Numbered from the stretch's first letter, positions 9,201 through 18,180 are shown. The stretch: 64,000 bases of DNA from Roseateles amylovorans (GCF_025398155.2 NZ_CP104562.2:5642001-5706000), one strand, 5' to 3'. The notes: a model not told the origin generated them from the sequence alone. Numbers and translations are program-made.

Positions 9201-9596
9201 GCCGAGCGCGGCGGCGTGCTGGGCGCGATGGAGACGGGCTATCAGCGCGGCAAGATCCAGGAGGAGTCGATGCACTACGAGATGCTCAAGCACACCGGCG
9301 AGTATCCGATCATCGGCGTCAACACCTTCCGCAATCCCCACGGCGACCCGGTGTCCGAGCACATCGAACTGGCGCGCTCCACTGATGACGAGAAGCAGAG
9401 CCAGCTCTCGCGCCTCGCTGCCTTCCATGCTGCGCACGCTGATCAGGCGCCAGCCATGCTGCAGCGCCTGCAGCAGGCGGTGATCGACAACGGCAATGTG
9501 TTCGAGGTCCTGATGGACGCGGTGCGGGTCTGCTCGTTGGGTCAGATCACGGCAGCGCTGTTCGAGGTCGGTGGGCAGTACCGGCGCAGCATGTAG
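6228..9596 (+). CDS. icmF: Fused isobutyryl-CoA mutase IcmF
   Basis: 1122 residues, matching IcmF fusions. The order is B12-binding domain (about 20-150, DGHDAAINIMRRI containing the DxH signature), MeaB-like G-protein chaperone (Walker A GTGGAGKSS near 210, later NKFD), linker, then the acyl-CoA mutase TIM barrel (about 560-1120). GVFAFKREGEDPTRMFAGEG near 612-631 is the IcmF form of the substrate region; methylmalonyl-CoA mutases have a different sequence here. The enzyme interconverts isobutyryl-CoA and butyryl-CoA (some forms pivalyl-CoA) using adenosylcobalamin, with GTP-dependent cofactor loading. The start is the ATG at 6228, where the B12 domain begins; the purine run upstream is modest. 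Confidence 0.93.
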   Translation: MTEMSAEYQALAEYRPTHKVRFVTAASLFDGHDAAINIMRRILQSMGAEVIHLGHNRSVDEVVTAALQEDAQGIAVSSYQGGHVEYFKYMVELLRQRGGEGIQVFGGGGGVIVPAEIRELSDQGVRIYSPEDGQRMGLQGMIGEMVMRCDRDLSADAPTQLDALQGHTEAAWRSLARAITALENGRADPDFTRALREGAATLRTPVLGITGTGGAGKSSLTDELIRRLRLDQDDALRIAVISIDPSRRKSGGALLGDRIRMNAIAPWTSMRNAASGAVLGGQRVFMRSLATRDFGSEISKALPDVIAAAKVAGFDLVIVETSGIGQGDAAIVPHVDVPMYVMTPEFGAASQLEKIDMLDFAEFVAINKFDRKGAADAWRDVAKQVQRNQEAWGKRAEELPVFGTMASRFNDDGVTALYQALKPRLAELGLSLREGRLPSAATRFSTHQTPIVPPARARYLAEISDTVRAYKRRARAQARLAREIQQLTASAAMLSEADPASVPTDPHAAGTAAAASTSPIAALTALATARQARLDADARQLLAQWPDMQQAYAGDEYVVKIRDKEIRTALVSTSLSGTKVRKVVLPTYEDQGELLKWLMLENVPGSFPYTAGVFAFKREGEDPTRMFAGEGDAFRTNRRFKLVSEGLPAKRLSTAFDSVTLYGADPAPRPDIYGKVGNSGVSIATLDDMKVLYDGFDLCHPTTSVSMTINGPAPTILAMFMNTAVDQQLAKFKADNGRDPTADETAKIRAWVLANVRGTVQADILKEDQGQNTCIFSTEFSLKVMGDIAQYFVHHNVRNFYSVSISGYHIAEAGANPISQLAFTLSNGFTFVEAYLARGMHIDDFAPNLSFFFSNGMDPEYTVLGRVARRIWAVAMRDKYGANERSQKLKYHIQTSGRSLHAQEIAFNDIRTTLQALIAIYDNCNSLHTNAYDEAITTPTEESVRRAMAIQLIINREWGLAKNENPSQGAFIIEEMTELVEEAVLAEFERIAERGGVLGAMETGYQRGKIQEESMHYEMLKHTGEYPIIGVNTFRNPHGDPVSEHIELARSTDDEKQSQLSRLAAFHAAHADQAPAMLQRLQQAVIDNGNVFEVLMDAVRVCSLGQITAALFEVGGQYRRSM

Positions 9597-9706
9597 CCGG
9601 TTCGGTGCGGGCGGCGCGCGCTCACCACGGCGCCGGATGACGGTCCGACAGAACAGGGCGGCGGGGCTTGCGCACTGATCCGGGCAAGTGCCTTCAAGGA
9701 TCCCGG

Positions 9707-10921
9707 ATGCCGTCGTTCACCACACCTTCCCTGCCCCTGCCCATCCCGGCGACGGACCTCCCCCATGGCGAACCGCCGCCCTTGCCGTTGCGGCCGCCGG
9801 CGGGTTATGGCGAGACGTCACAGACCTTGACCGATCAACTGAGCGGCCGTTTGGGCACGGTGGCGGATCTGCGGACCATCCCCAGCAGCCGCATGCAGGA
9901 GGTGTCCTGCGATCAACTCGACTGGCAGGTCATCTCTCAGAATCTGACTCAGTTGTTGCTGCCCCCGCAATGTCCGCCCATCCTGATCGATTACCTCATC
10001 CGCCACATGCCCGCCCTGGAGGTATTGAGTGCGCCGGATCAGCGCCAGGACAACAACCTGCTCATCGATCTCCGCCCTGCGCATCGTCTCCGGCTCTATC
10101 ACACCACTTATGACAGTGCGCTGCCGATTTCGGGCAGCGTTCCCATGCTGATCAGCCCGCTGGAGGACTGCTGGCCCCGGGCGGCCTCGCAACGGTTGTC
10201 GCAGCGGCAAGGTGACACCATCGCCGGTGGTCGTGGGGCCACGGGACATGACGCCGATGCACAGGCTCTCCACCATTGGCCGCTCTGCCTGCTCGATCAC
10301 CTTGATCGAAACGGGTGCCGCCTGGTGCTGGCGGATGAGGCCGACTTCAAAGTCTGCCATGACCGGCTCCGATTCATGAAGGATCAAAGCGACAAGGCCG
10401 TTCAAACTCACGCGCAATTGTCGGCAGCACGCAGGGCCTCCCCTGCACCTCAATACCGCATGAAGGACGAGGACATACGCGACCTGCGCCGCGCGCTGAT
10501 GCATGTGCCTTACGAGTTGCTTCCTAAGCGGGATTCGACAACCGTCCAGCGCCTCCTGCGTCATCTCGATCAAGCCCTCGACAACCGCCACGTCTCGCTG
10601 GGCAATGACGGCATTAAACGCATCCAGGAACTGTTGCAGGTGCAGAAGGTCCAGGCCAAGGCACTGATGAATGCACAGCCTTGGCGAGAGCGTCCGGTGA
10701 CCATCTTCGAGAAGAAGCGCAAGGAGCAGTTCGACGCGATGGCGCGGGCCCGCTCCCTGGGCCGTCCTGTCCCGCTGCCTCGTACTGTCTTCCTGGACAG
10801 AACCTCTTCCGGACGACTGCAGCAGCGAACGACGGAGATCCGCCCCACCAGCCGACATCGCGCCTCGGACGCTTCACCGGATGTCGGCACTTCTGCTCAC
10901 TCTCCCTCTGAACACCCATGA
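9707..10921 (+). CDS. Hypothetical protein with proline-rich N-terminus
   Basis: 404 residues; ATG at 9707 with AAGGA six bases upstream. I do not recognise the family. The first ~35 residues are Pro/Thr/Leu-rich (SLPLPIPATDLPHGEPPPLP). The middle is mixed alpha/beta (residues ~60-230), and the last third is helical and charged (LLRHLDQALDNRHVSLGNDG, FEKKRKEQFDAMARARSL). There is no signal peptide and no transmembrane segment. An unstructured Ser/Pro/Thr-rich start without a cleavable signal is also seen in type III secreted proteins, but nothing else here supports that. It stands alone between icmF and a chemoreceptor. Confidence 0.7.
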   Translation: MPSFTTPSLPLPIPATDLPHGEPPPLPLRPPAGYGETSQTLTDQLSGRLGTVADLRTIPSSRMQEVSCDQLDWQVISQNLTQLLLPPQCPPILIDYLIRHMPALEVLSAPDQRQDNNLLIDLRPAHRLRLYHTTYDSALPISGSVPMLISPLEDCWPRAASQRLSQRQGDTIAGGRGATGHDADAQALHHWPLCLLDHLDRNGCRLVLADEADFKVCHDRLRFMKDQSDKAVQTHAQLSAARRASPAPQYRMKDEDIRDLRRALMHVPYELLPKRDSTTVQRLLRHLDQALDNRHVSLGNDGIKRIQELLQVQKVQAKALMNAQPWRERPVTIFEKKRKEQFDAMARARSLGRPVPLPRTVFLDRTSSGRLQQRTTEIRPTSRHRASDASPDVGTSAHSPSEHP

Positions 10922-11008
10922 ACAAGGGCATGACACTGCGCCGAACCACTTGTTGCCAGGAAGACCGACTCCCATAATCAACAGCACATAACGCTGTTGG
11001 GGATCGCC

Positions 11009-12556
11009 ATGTTTCAGGCACTGAACCGGATGAGGATCACCACGCTGCTGCAGATCGGCTTCGCGGCCGTTCTGGTGATGGCGGCGCTGATGACAGGCGT
11101 GGGGGTCTACAAGCTGCGCGAGATGGTTCGACTGAGTGACGAACTCCGTGTCCAGGAGCAACGCCGGCTCATGGCCACCCAATGGCTCGGTGCGACCGAA
11201 CTCAATCTGACTCGGGTCATGGGCATGGCCAAATCGGGCGGCAACGCCGATCTGAGCAGTTATGTCACGCCGCTGATGGCGCAGACCACGGAACGCATCA
11301 ACAAGCTGCAGGAAGCGCTTGAGACGTCGATTGCCGACTCTCACCAAAAGACCCAACTGCCGGTGATCGCTGAAGCGCGACAACGCTACGTCACCATCCG
11401 CAAGGGTGTGATGGACACCATCAAGCAGGATCCGGTGGCCGGCGCCCAGCAGGTCGACCAAACCCTCGCGCCCGCCGCGATGGCTTACCTCGCCACGGTG
11501 CGCAAGCTGGTGGAAATGATCTCCGAAGACGCCGACGCCTTTGCGGCAGAGCAACGCGCGCAGGCCTCGCAGGCGGCGGTCACGATGATGACCTTGACCG
11601 GCCTGGCCATTGCCCTGGGTGCTCTGATTGCGTGGCGCATCACTCGCTCGGTACGCGCGCCCATGGTGCAGGCGGGCCAGGTGGCGCAAACCATCGCCAG
11701 CGGGGATCTCAGTCAGGACATCAACATCGAGCGCAGCGACGAGATCGGTGTGTTGCTGCGGCAACTCAGCCTGATGCAGGACGGGCTGCGCCGGATGGTG
11801 AGCCAGGTGCGCGAAGGCACCGAGACCATCAACATGGCCACCCAGGAGATCGCCACCGGCAACCACGATCTGTCAGCGCGCACCGAGGCCACGGCGTCCA
11901 ATCTGCAACAGACCGCCTCGTCCATGGAAGAGCTCACCGGTACCGTCGCGCACACGGCGACTTCGGCGCAGCAAGCCAATGAACTGGTGAGCGCGACCCG
12001 GGAGTCGGCGTCCAAGGGCGGTGTGGTGGTGAGCGAGGTGGTCGCGGTGATGGAGCAGATCGAAAGCAGCTCCAAGCGCATCAACGACATCATCGGCGTC
12101 ATTGATGGCATTGCTTTCCAGACCAACATCCTGGCGCTGAATGCCGCTGTCGAAGCAGCCCGCGCTGGCGAGCAAGGCCGAGGCTTTGCGGTGGTGGCTG
12201 GGGAAGTGCGGGCCCTCGCGCAGCGCAGTGCCTCAGCCGCCCGCGAGATCAAGACGCTGATTGGCGAAAACGTCTCTCGCGTCGAATCCGGAACCCGCCT
12301 GGTGCGCAACGCGGGCGACACCATGGGTGAGATCGTCCTGGGCGTGAGGCGCGTGGCCGACATCGTCGGGGAGATCGCCACTGCCGCGTCGGAGCAGAAC
12401 GACGGCATCGGGCAGGTCAACGTGGCGGTTCAGCGGCTGGATGAAATGACGCAGCAGAACGCTGCGCTGGTCGAAGAGTCCGCCGCTGCGGCGGGCTCGC
12501 TGCGGACGCAGGCAGAGAACCTCAACCAACTGGTCAGTACCTTCCGCTTGGCTTGA
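11009..12556 (+). CDS. Methyl-accepting chemotaxis protein
   Basis: 515 residues from the ATG at 11009 (an in-frame TTG lies 12 bases upstream). Transmembrane helix 1 is LLQIGFAAVLVMAALMTGVGV; a four-helix-bundle type periplasmic sensor (~35-185) follows; helix 2 is MTLTGLAIALGALIAW. Then come a HAMP domain (~210-265) and a long signalling coiled coil whose tip is the conserved GIAFQTNILALNAAVEAARAG. It couples an unknown ligand to the CheA/CheW array. Alanine- and Gln/Glu-rich methylation helices are visible (ARTEATASNLQQTASSMEEL). No che genes are nearby, so it is an orphan receptor. Confidence 0.93.
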   Translation: MFQALNRMRITTLLQIGFAAVLVMAALMTGVGVYKLREMVRLSDELRVQEQRRLMATQWLGATELNLTRVMGMAKSGGNADLSSYVTPLMAQTTERINKLQEALETSIADSHQKTQLPVIAEARQRYVTIRKGVMDTIKQDPVAGAQQVDQTLAPAAMAYLATVRKLVEMISEDADAFAAEQRAQASQAAVTMMTLTGLAIALGALIAWRITRSVRAPMVQAGQVAQTIASGDLSQDINIERSDEIGVLLRQLSLMQDGLRRMVSQVREGTETINMATQEIATGNHDLSARTEATASNLQQTASSMEELTGTVAHTATSAQQANELVSATRESASKGGVVVSEVVAVMEQIESSSKRINDIIGVIDGIAFQTNILALNAAVEAARAGEQGRGFAVVAGEVRALAQRSASAAREIKTLIGENVSRVESGTRLVRNAGDTMGEIVLGVRRVADIVGEIATAASEQNDGIGQVNVAVQRLDEMTQQNAALVEESAAAAGSLRTQAENLNQLVSTFRLA

Positions 12557-12573
12557 CGCAATGGACCATCGCG

Positions 12574-12615
12574 GATCGCCGATCGCCGGTCGCCGATCGC
12601 CGATCGCCGATCGCC
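12574..12615. repeat. Six tandem copies of a 7-bp unit (GATCGCC)
   Basis: Six consecutive 7-mers, five GATCGCC and one GGTCGCC, start 18 bases after the chemoreceptor stop codon. They directly precede the large repeats. Copy number could vary between strains. Confidence 0.9.
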
Positions 12616-12657
12616 GCCCACCATCTCCGATCTTCCATCGATGCCCAAGACAGAGCT

Positions 12658-13660
12658 CGCAAAGGCCCGATTCGCTCGGTGATTCGAGCGGGAGGTGTCG
12701 GCCCGCCTGGGAGTGAATGCGGAGCGCCTGAACGGACAGGCGGGCCGACACCTTCCGCGACGGCTCAAGACGTGGCACCGTTGTTCGTGGCACTGAGCAT
12801 GGACGGAGAAGCCCATGGCCCGCTTCGCTCAGACGCTCCGCATTCGCTCCGCGGGCCACGGGCTTCTCCGTCCCGAGACGTTGGCTGACTGCCAGTCAGC
12901 GATGGGTGCGGCAGCTGCCGGTTGAGCTGAAACCGACATGGAAGTCGAAGTTGGAAACAGAAGTCGGAGACTGAAGTCGCCATCCCGATCGAGCCCTTCG
13001 CTTGCACCCGCAAAGGCCCGATTCCATCGGTGATTCGAGCGGGAGGTGTCGGCCTGCCTGGGAGTGAATGCGGAGCGCCTGAACGGACAGGCGGGCCGAC
13101 ACCTTCCGCAACCGCTCAAGACGTGGCACCGCTGTTCGTGGCACCGAGCATGGACGGAGAAGCCCATGGCCCGCTTCGCTCAGACGCTCCGCATTCGCTC
13201 CGCGGGCCACGGGCTTCTCCGTCCCGAGACGTTGTCTGACTGCCAGTCAGCGATGGGTGCGGCAGCTGTCGGTTGAGCTGAAACCGACATGGAAGTCGAA
13301 GTTGGAAACAGAAGTCGGAGACTGAAGTCGCCATCCCAATCGAGCCCTTCGCTTGCACCCGCAAAGGCCCGATTGGCTCGGTGATTCGAGCGGGAGGTGT
13401 CGGCCCGCCTGGGAGTGAATGCGGAGCGCCTGAACGGACAGGCGGGCCGACACCTTCCGCAACCGCTCAAGACGTGGCACCGCTGTTCGTGGCACCGAGC
13501 ATGGACGGAGAAGCCCATGGCCCGCTTCGCTCAGACGCTCCGCATTCGCTCCGCGGGCCACGGGCTTCTCCGTCCCGAGACGTTGTCTGACTGCCAGTCA
13601 GCGATGGGTGCAGTCACTGTCGGTTGAGCTGAAACCAACATCGACGTCGACATCGGCGTT
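12658..13660. repeat. Three tandem 351-bp repeats with paired palindromes
   Basis: Units start at 12658, 13009 and 13360, exactly 351 bases apart, and differ at few positions; the third decays after about 13600. Each unit holds two long inverted repeats. The first has arms AGGTGTCGGCCCGCCTG and CAGGCGGGCCGACACCT; the second has arms GACGGAGAAGCCC and GGGCTTCTCCGTC with an inner TGGCCCGC/GCGGGCCA. Their loops are related when one is read on the other strand (shared core CGCTCCGCATTC). Open frames on both strands are by-products with no ribosome sites. The array fills the whole gap between the chemoreceptor and the antiporter stop codon at 13675. Confidence 0.93.
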
Positions 13661-13674
13661 GAAGTCCAAGTCGG

Positions 13675-14799
13675 TCAGGGCACGATCGCCAGGAAAAGGA
13701 ACACCACGAACACCACCAGGTGCACCGCCCCTTGCAGGACCGTTGCGCGGCCACCGGCGAGGGTCAGGCCACCCACGACGAAGGTGAGGAACAGCAGCAC
13801 CATGCTGACCGGCGTGAGCCCCAGCACCAGGGAGTGCGGGAAAAACGGCGATAGCACCGCCACAGTGGGAATCGTCAAGCCGATGCTGGCCAGCCCGGAG
13901 CCGAGTGCCAGGTTCAGGCTGGTTTGGAGCCGGTTGTGCAGCGCGGCCCTCACCGCCGCCAGCGTTTCAGGCAAGAGCACCAGCAGCGCCACGATGACGC
14001 CCACCAGCGACGGCGGCGCGCCAATGGCATGCACGCCGCGTTCGATCGTCGGTGCCAGCAGCTTGGCCAGGCCGACGACGCCCACCAGGCAACCCAGCAA
14101 CAGCATCACACTCAGGCCGGCGACGCGCCAGCTGGGCGGATCGGCGTGGATGTCTTGATCGTCCATGCCAGCGACCGGCAGGAAGTAGTCACGGTGGCGC
14201 ACCGCTTGCACAAACACGAAGGCGCCATAGAGCACCAGCGAGACCACGCCCGCAAACAGCAACTGTGAGCGTGAGAAGGTCGGCCCGGCGGAACTGGTGG
14301 TGAAGGCCGGCAGCACCAGGGTCAGCACCGACAGTGCCGCCAGCACCGCCAGCGTGGGGCTGGTGCCCTCAACCCGGAAGGCCAACACCTGGTGCCGGAG
14401 TCCGCCCACCAGAATGCACAGGCCGAGCACGCCATTGCAGACGATCATGATCGCGGAGAACACGGTGTCCCGCGCGAGCGTGTTGGTGGCCTCGCCGCCC
14501 GCCAGCATCAGCGAGACGATGAGTGCCACCTCGATGATGGTCACCGCCACCGCCAGCACCAGCGAACCGTAGGGCTCACCGACGCGATGCGCCACGACCT
14601 CGGCATGGTGCACCGCCGCAAGCACCGCGCCGATCAACAGCGCGCTGACCAGTGACAGCACCAGTGCGCCGCTGCCATCGGCCAGGCCGAGCAAGGCGCC
14701 GATCGCAGCAACCGGCGCCAGCAGGGTCCATAGGGGAAGAGCCGCCGGCAGGCGGAACGACATCGGGCGTGAGTTCTTGGCTTGCATGGGACCAAGCAT
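13675..14799 (-). CDS. Calcium/proton antiporter-like membrane protein (ChaA family)
   Basis: 374 residues with about eleven hydrophobic helices. Two inverted half-repeats carry the CaCA-family acidic motifs: AVTIIEVALIVSLML near residue 85-100 in the first half and VALLVLLPETLAAVRAALHNRLQTSLNLALGSGLAS in the second. NGVLGLCILVGGLRH follows the first. These match ChaA-like Na+(Ca2+)/H+ exchangers of the inner membrane. A second ATG four codons downstream (14785-14787) is an equally good start; neither has a clear ribosome site. It is transcribed towards the 351-bp repeats, which begin 15 bases beyond its stop. Confidence 0.82.
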   Translation of the reverse strand: MLGPMQAKNSRPMSFRLPAALPLWTLLAPVAAIGALLGLADGSGALVLSLVSALLIGAVLAAVHHAEVVAHRVGEPYGSLVLAVAVTIIEVALIVSLMLAGGEATNTLARDTVFSAIMIVCNGVLGLCILVGGLRHQVLAFRVEGTSPTLAVLAALSVLTLVLPAFTTSSAGPTFSRSQLLFAGVVSLVLYGAFVFVQAVRHRDYFLPVAGMDDQDIHADPPSWRVAGLSVMLLLGCLVGVVGLAKLLAPTIERGVHAIGAPPSLVGVIVALLVLLPETLAAVRAALHNRLQTSLNLALGSGLASIGLTIPTVAVLSPFFPHSLVLGLTPVSMVLLFLTFVVGGLTLAGGRATVLQGAVHLVVFVVFLFLAIVP

Positions 14800-14968
14800 A
14801 GACGACCAACTTCGCCCGACCGCCGGCCCTCGTCAAACCTCTGCCGCACGGCCAAGAAACCGACCGCCAGCCCACCTCAAGCTGAACCCTTCGCCTCACT
14901 TGAATGCGGGCCCGCATGGCTCGATGAGATCACTCGCGCCACGTCGATCAGTGGGCAGCACCAGGGCA

Positions 14969-16180
14969 TCAGCAGGCGGCACCCGGCGCCGTGCCGGGTG
15001 CGAGGTGCGTCGGCCCCTCGTAGACATGGACGCGGTTGCGTCCGCCGTCCTTGGCGCAGTAGAGCGCTCGGTCCGCCAGGCTGAAGAGCAGGTCGGCCGT
15101 CAATGGCGTGTCGGCCGAGGCGACAGAGATGCCTGCAGAGACCGTGAGTCCGAACGGACGGCCCTCCTCGTCGCTCAGCGCCAGCGCCGCCACGGCCATG
15201 CGGATCTGGTCAACAAGCTGTCTGGCGCCGGCGGCATCGGTCGCCGGCAGCACCAGTCCGAATTCCTCTCCGCCCCAGCGACCAACCACATCGGAGGCGC
15301 GCAGACGTTGCCGCACTTCCTGAGCGAAGGCACGCAGCGCCGCATCGCCGGCGCGATGACCATGCGCATCGTTGACCTGCTTGAAGTGATCCAGGTCCAG
15401 CAGCACAAAAGCCACCGGGGTGCGTTCCCGGCGGCCACGCTCCAGCTCGTGGCGCAGCAAGGCATCGGCGGTGCCGCGGTTCAGGCAGCCGGTCAGCGCA
15501 TCGGTGCAGGCCATGTCCTCCATCCGGCGGGCGATGCGCTCGAAGTTGGCCAGCACGAACCCGAAGCCCGCGCCGATCAGACAGATGAAGCTGAACAGGA
15601 AGGTCAGGCCCTGGCCGAGGCTGCTCTGCATGATGTCGAGGTACTCGTCCGGGTGCATCAGCGCGTGGTACGACCGCAGCATCAGACTCACCGCCGCGGC
15701 GACCAGCGTCACGCCCACGGAACGCAGCAAGTGTTCCGCCCGCCAGCCTTTGCTCAGCAGCACGACGATGGCCGGCATCAGCAGCGCGGCGAACACCAGC
15801 GAGATGGCGCTGGTGCGCAGCGCAAGCGGCCAACTCAGCATCCACGCCGTCATGATCCAGGCCACCCCCGGCGCGAACCACCACACCCAGCGCGGCAGCG
15901 AACGTCCCAGGACATGCCGGTAGATGGCCTCGTTGTAGATCACCAGACCCAGGGCGATCAGACCATTGCCAAACAGCGCCGAGATCCAGAGCGGCAAGAC
16001 CAGCCGCCCCGCCAGCAAGGCAAACCCGGCCAGCAGCGACCACGACCCCCAGGTCCAGATCGCCAGGTCCAGGAATTGCAGCCGGCTCCGCTGGGCCATC
16101 CACAGTTGCAACCCGAGCATGGCAAAGCCGCTCAGCAGAGCCAGCATCAAGGTCGGGATGTGGATCATCATGGGCGGCAT
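14969..16180 (-). CDS. Membrane-bound diguanylate cyclase
   Basis: 403 residues. Seven hydrophobic segments fill residues ~5-215, and a GGDEF domain fills ~225-390. The active-site loop is RWGGEEFG, and an inhibitory I-site RASD lies exactly five residues before GGEEF, so both catalysis of cyclic-di-GMP synthesis and product inhibition look intact. TDALTGCLNRG and LLDLDHFKQVNDAHGH are the usual substrate- and metal-binding stretches. The N-terminal membrane sensor is not of a named type that I recognise. It stands alone, with no EAL partner nearby. Confidence 0.9.
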   Translation of the reverse strand: MPPMMIHIPTLMLALLSGFAMLGLQLWMAQRSRLQFLDLAIWTWGSWSLLAGFALLAGRLVLPLWISALFGNGLIALGLVIYNEAIYRHVLGRSLPRWVWWFAPGVAWIMTAWMLSWPLALRTSAISLVFAALLMPAIVVLLSKGWRAEHLLRSVGVTLVAAAVSLMLRSYHALMHPDEYLDIMQSSLGQGLTFLFSFICLIGAGFGFVLANFERIARRMEDMACTDALTGCLNRGTADALLRHELERGRRERTPVAFVLLDLDHFKQVNDAHGHRAGDAALRAFAQEVRQRLRASDVVGRWGGEEFGLVLPATDAAGARQLVDQIRMAVAALALSDEEGRPFGLTVSAGISVASADTPLTADLLFSLADRALYCAKDGGRNRVHVYEGPTHLAPGTAPGAAC

Positions 16181-16471
16181 ACGCCCAAAGTGTAGGCAGC
16201 CTACGGCATCCGCCAGTGGGGAAATCGCTGCCTCGACGCTGATTGGAGCGGCAAGTCGTCAATAGAACAACGGCGGACACGCCACGGCGAGGTCGCCCCG
16301 CTGCCGGACGGCCAAGCGTCCCGGGGTCGGCAGGCGGAGTCGCCCATGGCGTCAACGGGCGACCTTCACATGGCCTCGCCGGATCCCAACAGAGGCAGAC
16401 TGCGGCCCCGATACGCCTGGCCGTGCCGGCCGGCCGGCCGGATGGCGCGGCGTTCGGCAGAAGCGCCTCCA

Positions 16472-16506
16472 CCCGACGCCCGACGCCCGACGCCCGACGC
16501 CCGACG
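16472..16506. repeat. Five tandem copies of CCCGACG
   Basis: Five perfect 7-bp copies lie in the 359-base gap 16181-16539 between the cyclase and the DUF72 gene. The rest of the gap is GC-rich and shows GGCCGGCCGGCCGG-like runs near 16430; no gene or RNA was seen there. Confidence 0.9.
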
Positions 16507-16539
16507 CCAGATGCCGATGGCCGGCGGCCGCGCCGTCGC

Positions 16540-17337
16540 TCAGCGCAGCCGGTCGATCAGGGCCATCGCCGCCGCCGGCGCGCGCTCCTTGGCGCCGCTG
16601 ATGAAGTAGAGAAACACGTCGCGCGGCGCGGCCTCGGGGGTCCGCTCGGGCCCGACCAGCGGCAGGCCGTCCGGCTGCCCGCCTGTCTGCCAGCGACGGG
16701 CGCAAGCGGCCAACTGGTCCAGCACGGTGTCGTCCACGCCGGTGGGCAGGTCGGCGCGGGTCCGCATGACCCGGGCGTAGACGAAGTCGGCGGTGATGTC
16801 GGGGATCGGCGGATAGTCCTCCGATTCGGTGAAAACCACGCCCACGCGGTGGCGCCGGGCCAGCGCCAGGAAGTCGTCGGTCCGAAAGCTCTCGTGCCGG
16901 ACGTCCAGCGCATGGCGCAGCGGCACGCCGTCCACCTTCGCCGGCAGCAACTGGAGAAAGGCGTCGATGTCCGCCGGATCGAAGCGTTTGGTCGGCGCCA
17001 GTTGCCAGACGATGGGTCCGAGCTTGTCGCCGAGCTCGGCCACGCCGCTGTCGATGAAGCGCTGCACCGACTCGCCCGCCTCGGCCAGCACCCGCCGGTT
17101 GGTGGCGAAGCGGTTGGCCTTGAGCGAGAAGACGAAGCCCTCCGGCGCGGTGTCACGCCATTTGGCGAAGGTCGCCGGCTTCATGGTGCTGTAGTAGGTG
17201 CCGTTGACCTCGATGGCGGTGAGTCGCCGGCTGGCGTATTCCAGCTCCCGGGACGCAGGCAGGTCCTTGGGATAGAAGGTCTCGCGCCAGGGCTCGAAGT
17301 TCCAGCCACCGATGCCGACTCGAATCGCGGTGCTCAT
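16540..17337 (-). CDS. DUF72 family protein
   Basis: 265 residues, a TIM-barrel-like family found widely in bacteria. Diagnostic stretches are IRVGIGGWNFEPWRETFYP at the N-terminus, AIEVNGTYYSTM, PEGFVFSLKANRFATN, LGPIVWQLAPTKRFD, and YARVMRTRADLP near the end. The biochemical function is not established. Its ATG overlaps the stop of the ArsR-type gene by four bases (ATGA), so the two are translationally coupled. Confidence 0.88.
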   Translation of the reverse strand: MSTAIRVGIGGWNFEPWRETFYPKDLPASRELEYASRRLTAIEVNGTYYSTMKPATFAKWRDTAPEGFVFSLKANRFATNRRVLAEAGESVQRFIDSGVAELGDKLGPIVWQLAPTKRFDPADIDAFLQLLPAKVDGVPLRHALDVRHESFRTDDFLALARRHRVGVVFTESEDYPPIPDITADFVYARVMRTRADLPTGVDDTVLDQLAACARRWQTGGQPDGLPLVGPERTPEAAPRDVFLYFISGAKERAPAAAMALIDRLR

Positions 17338-18107
17338 GAGTTCGTGTCCTCCAGAAGACGGTTGAGTTGGGTCTGACCCCGCCGGGTCAGTCGCAGCGCG
17401 CGGCTGTCCAGGTCCGGATCCAGCCAGGCTTGGGTGAGCATCGCCTGCAACCAGGCCGCGCCCAGAGCGCCCCCGAGGTGCGGTCGGCGCTCACTCCAAT
17501 CCATGCAGGCGCAGGCCAGGCGACGTCGTCGCGCCTGCGTGGCGGCATCCACATCCACACCGAGCCGCGCGAACGCGGCGGCACCGGTCTCGCTCAGCCG
17601 GTAGGCACCGGGCTCGTCGGCGGCGGGGACCATCCACCCTTGTCGCAGGGCATGGTCATGCAGGCGCACGCCCCAGTGGCCGGCGAGATGGTCATAGCAG
17701 CGTCGCGCCTGGCGCAGCGCCGGCGGTGTGGTCGGCTCGAACTGCGGTCGCGGCCGGCCGGCCAGTACCAGCAGGGCTTCCAGGGCCTGGCCCACGGTGG
17801 TGCCTGCCAGCGTGTAGTAGCGATGCTTGCCCTGAGCGAGGCAGGTCACCAGCCCCTGCCCCAGCAACCGCGACAGGTGGGCACTGGCGGTGGACGCCGC
17901 CACCTCGCCGACCGCCGCCAGTTCGGTGGCAGTGCGTGCATGGCCATCCATCAGGCAGCACAGCATCCGGGCCCGCACCGGCTCGGCAATGCTCGCGGCC
18001 ACATCGGCCAGCGCCCGATCGGCGCTGGGCGGCGCAGCGCCTTCCTCGGCAATGGCACTCGTCGGCCTTCGACGCGGAACCGGGCGGTGACGGGCGCTGT
18101 CAGTCAT
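17334..18107 (-). CDS. ArsR-family winged-helix regulator with C-terminal extension
   Basis: 257 residues. The winged helix lies at about 36-110: SIAEPVRARMLCCLMDGHA, then TATELAAVGEVAASTASAHL as the recognition helix, and the wing LVTCLAQGKHRYYTL. No ArsR metal-site cysteine pair (CxC) is present in the recognition helix. About 150 extra residues follow, with HLAGHWGVRLHDHALRQGW and CMDWSERRPHLGGALG, as in a subgroup of one-component ArsR-like regulators. It is divergent from the P450-like gene, with a short palindrome between them, which suggests that it controls that pair and itself. Confidence 0.85.
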   Translation of the reverse strand: MTDSARHRPVPRRRPTSAIAEEGAAPPSADRALADVAASIAEPVRARMLCCLMDGHARTATELAAVGEVAASTASAHLSRLLGQGLVTCLAQGKHRYYTLAGTTVGQALEALLVLAGRPRPQFEPTTPPALRQARRCYDHLAGHWGVRLHDHALRQGWMVPAADEPGAYRLSETGAAAFARLGVDVDAATQARRRRLACACMDWSERRPHLGGALGAAWLQAMLTQAWLDPDLDSRALRLTRRGQTQLNRLLEDTNS

Positions 18108-18127
18108 GCTTCGATGCTAAGCGAAGC
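18108..18127. promoter_or_regulatory. Candidate operator between arsR-like and P450-like genes
   Basis: GCTTCG-ATGCTAAG-CGAAGC is an inverted repeat directly abutting the regulator start codon in the 73-base divergent gap. It is a plausible binding site for the ArsR-type protein; inferred only from position and symmetry. Confidence 0.45.
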
Positions 18128-18180
18128 GTGCCCGAGCAGCCACCACGAAGATCTGCTCCATCGATCCGGATTACAGGCCC

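Noticed and set aside
12765..13590. Repeated ~70-110-codon open frames on both strands of the 351-bp units
   Set aside because: They arise from the repeat itself, have no ribosome sites and sit in palindromes.
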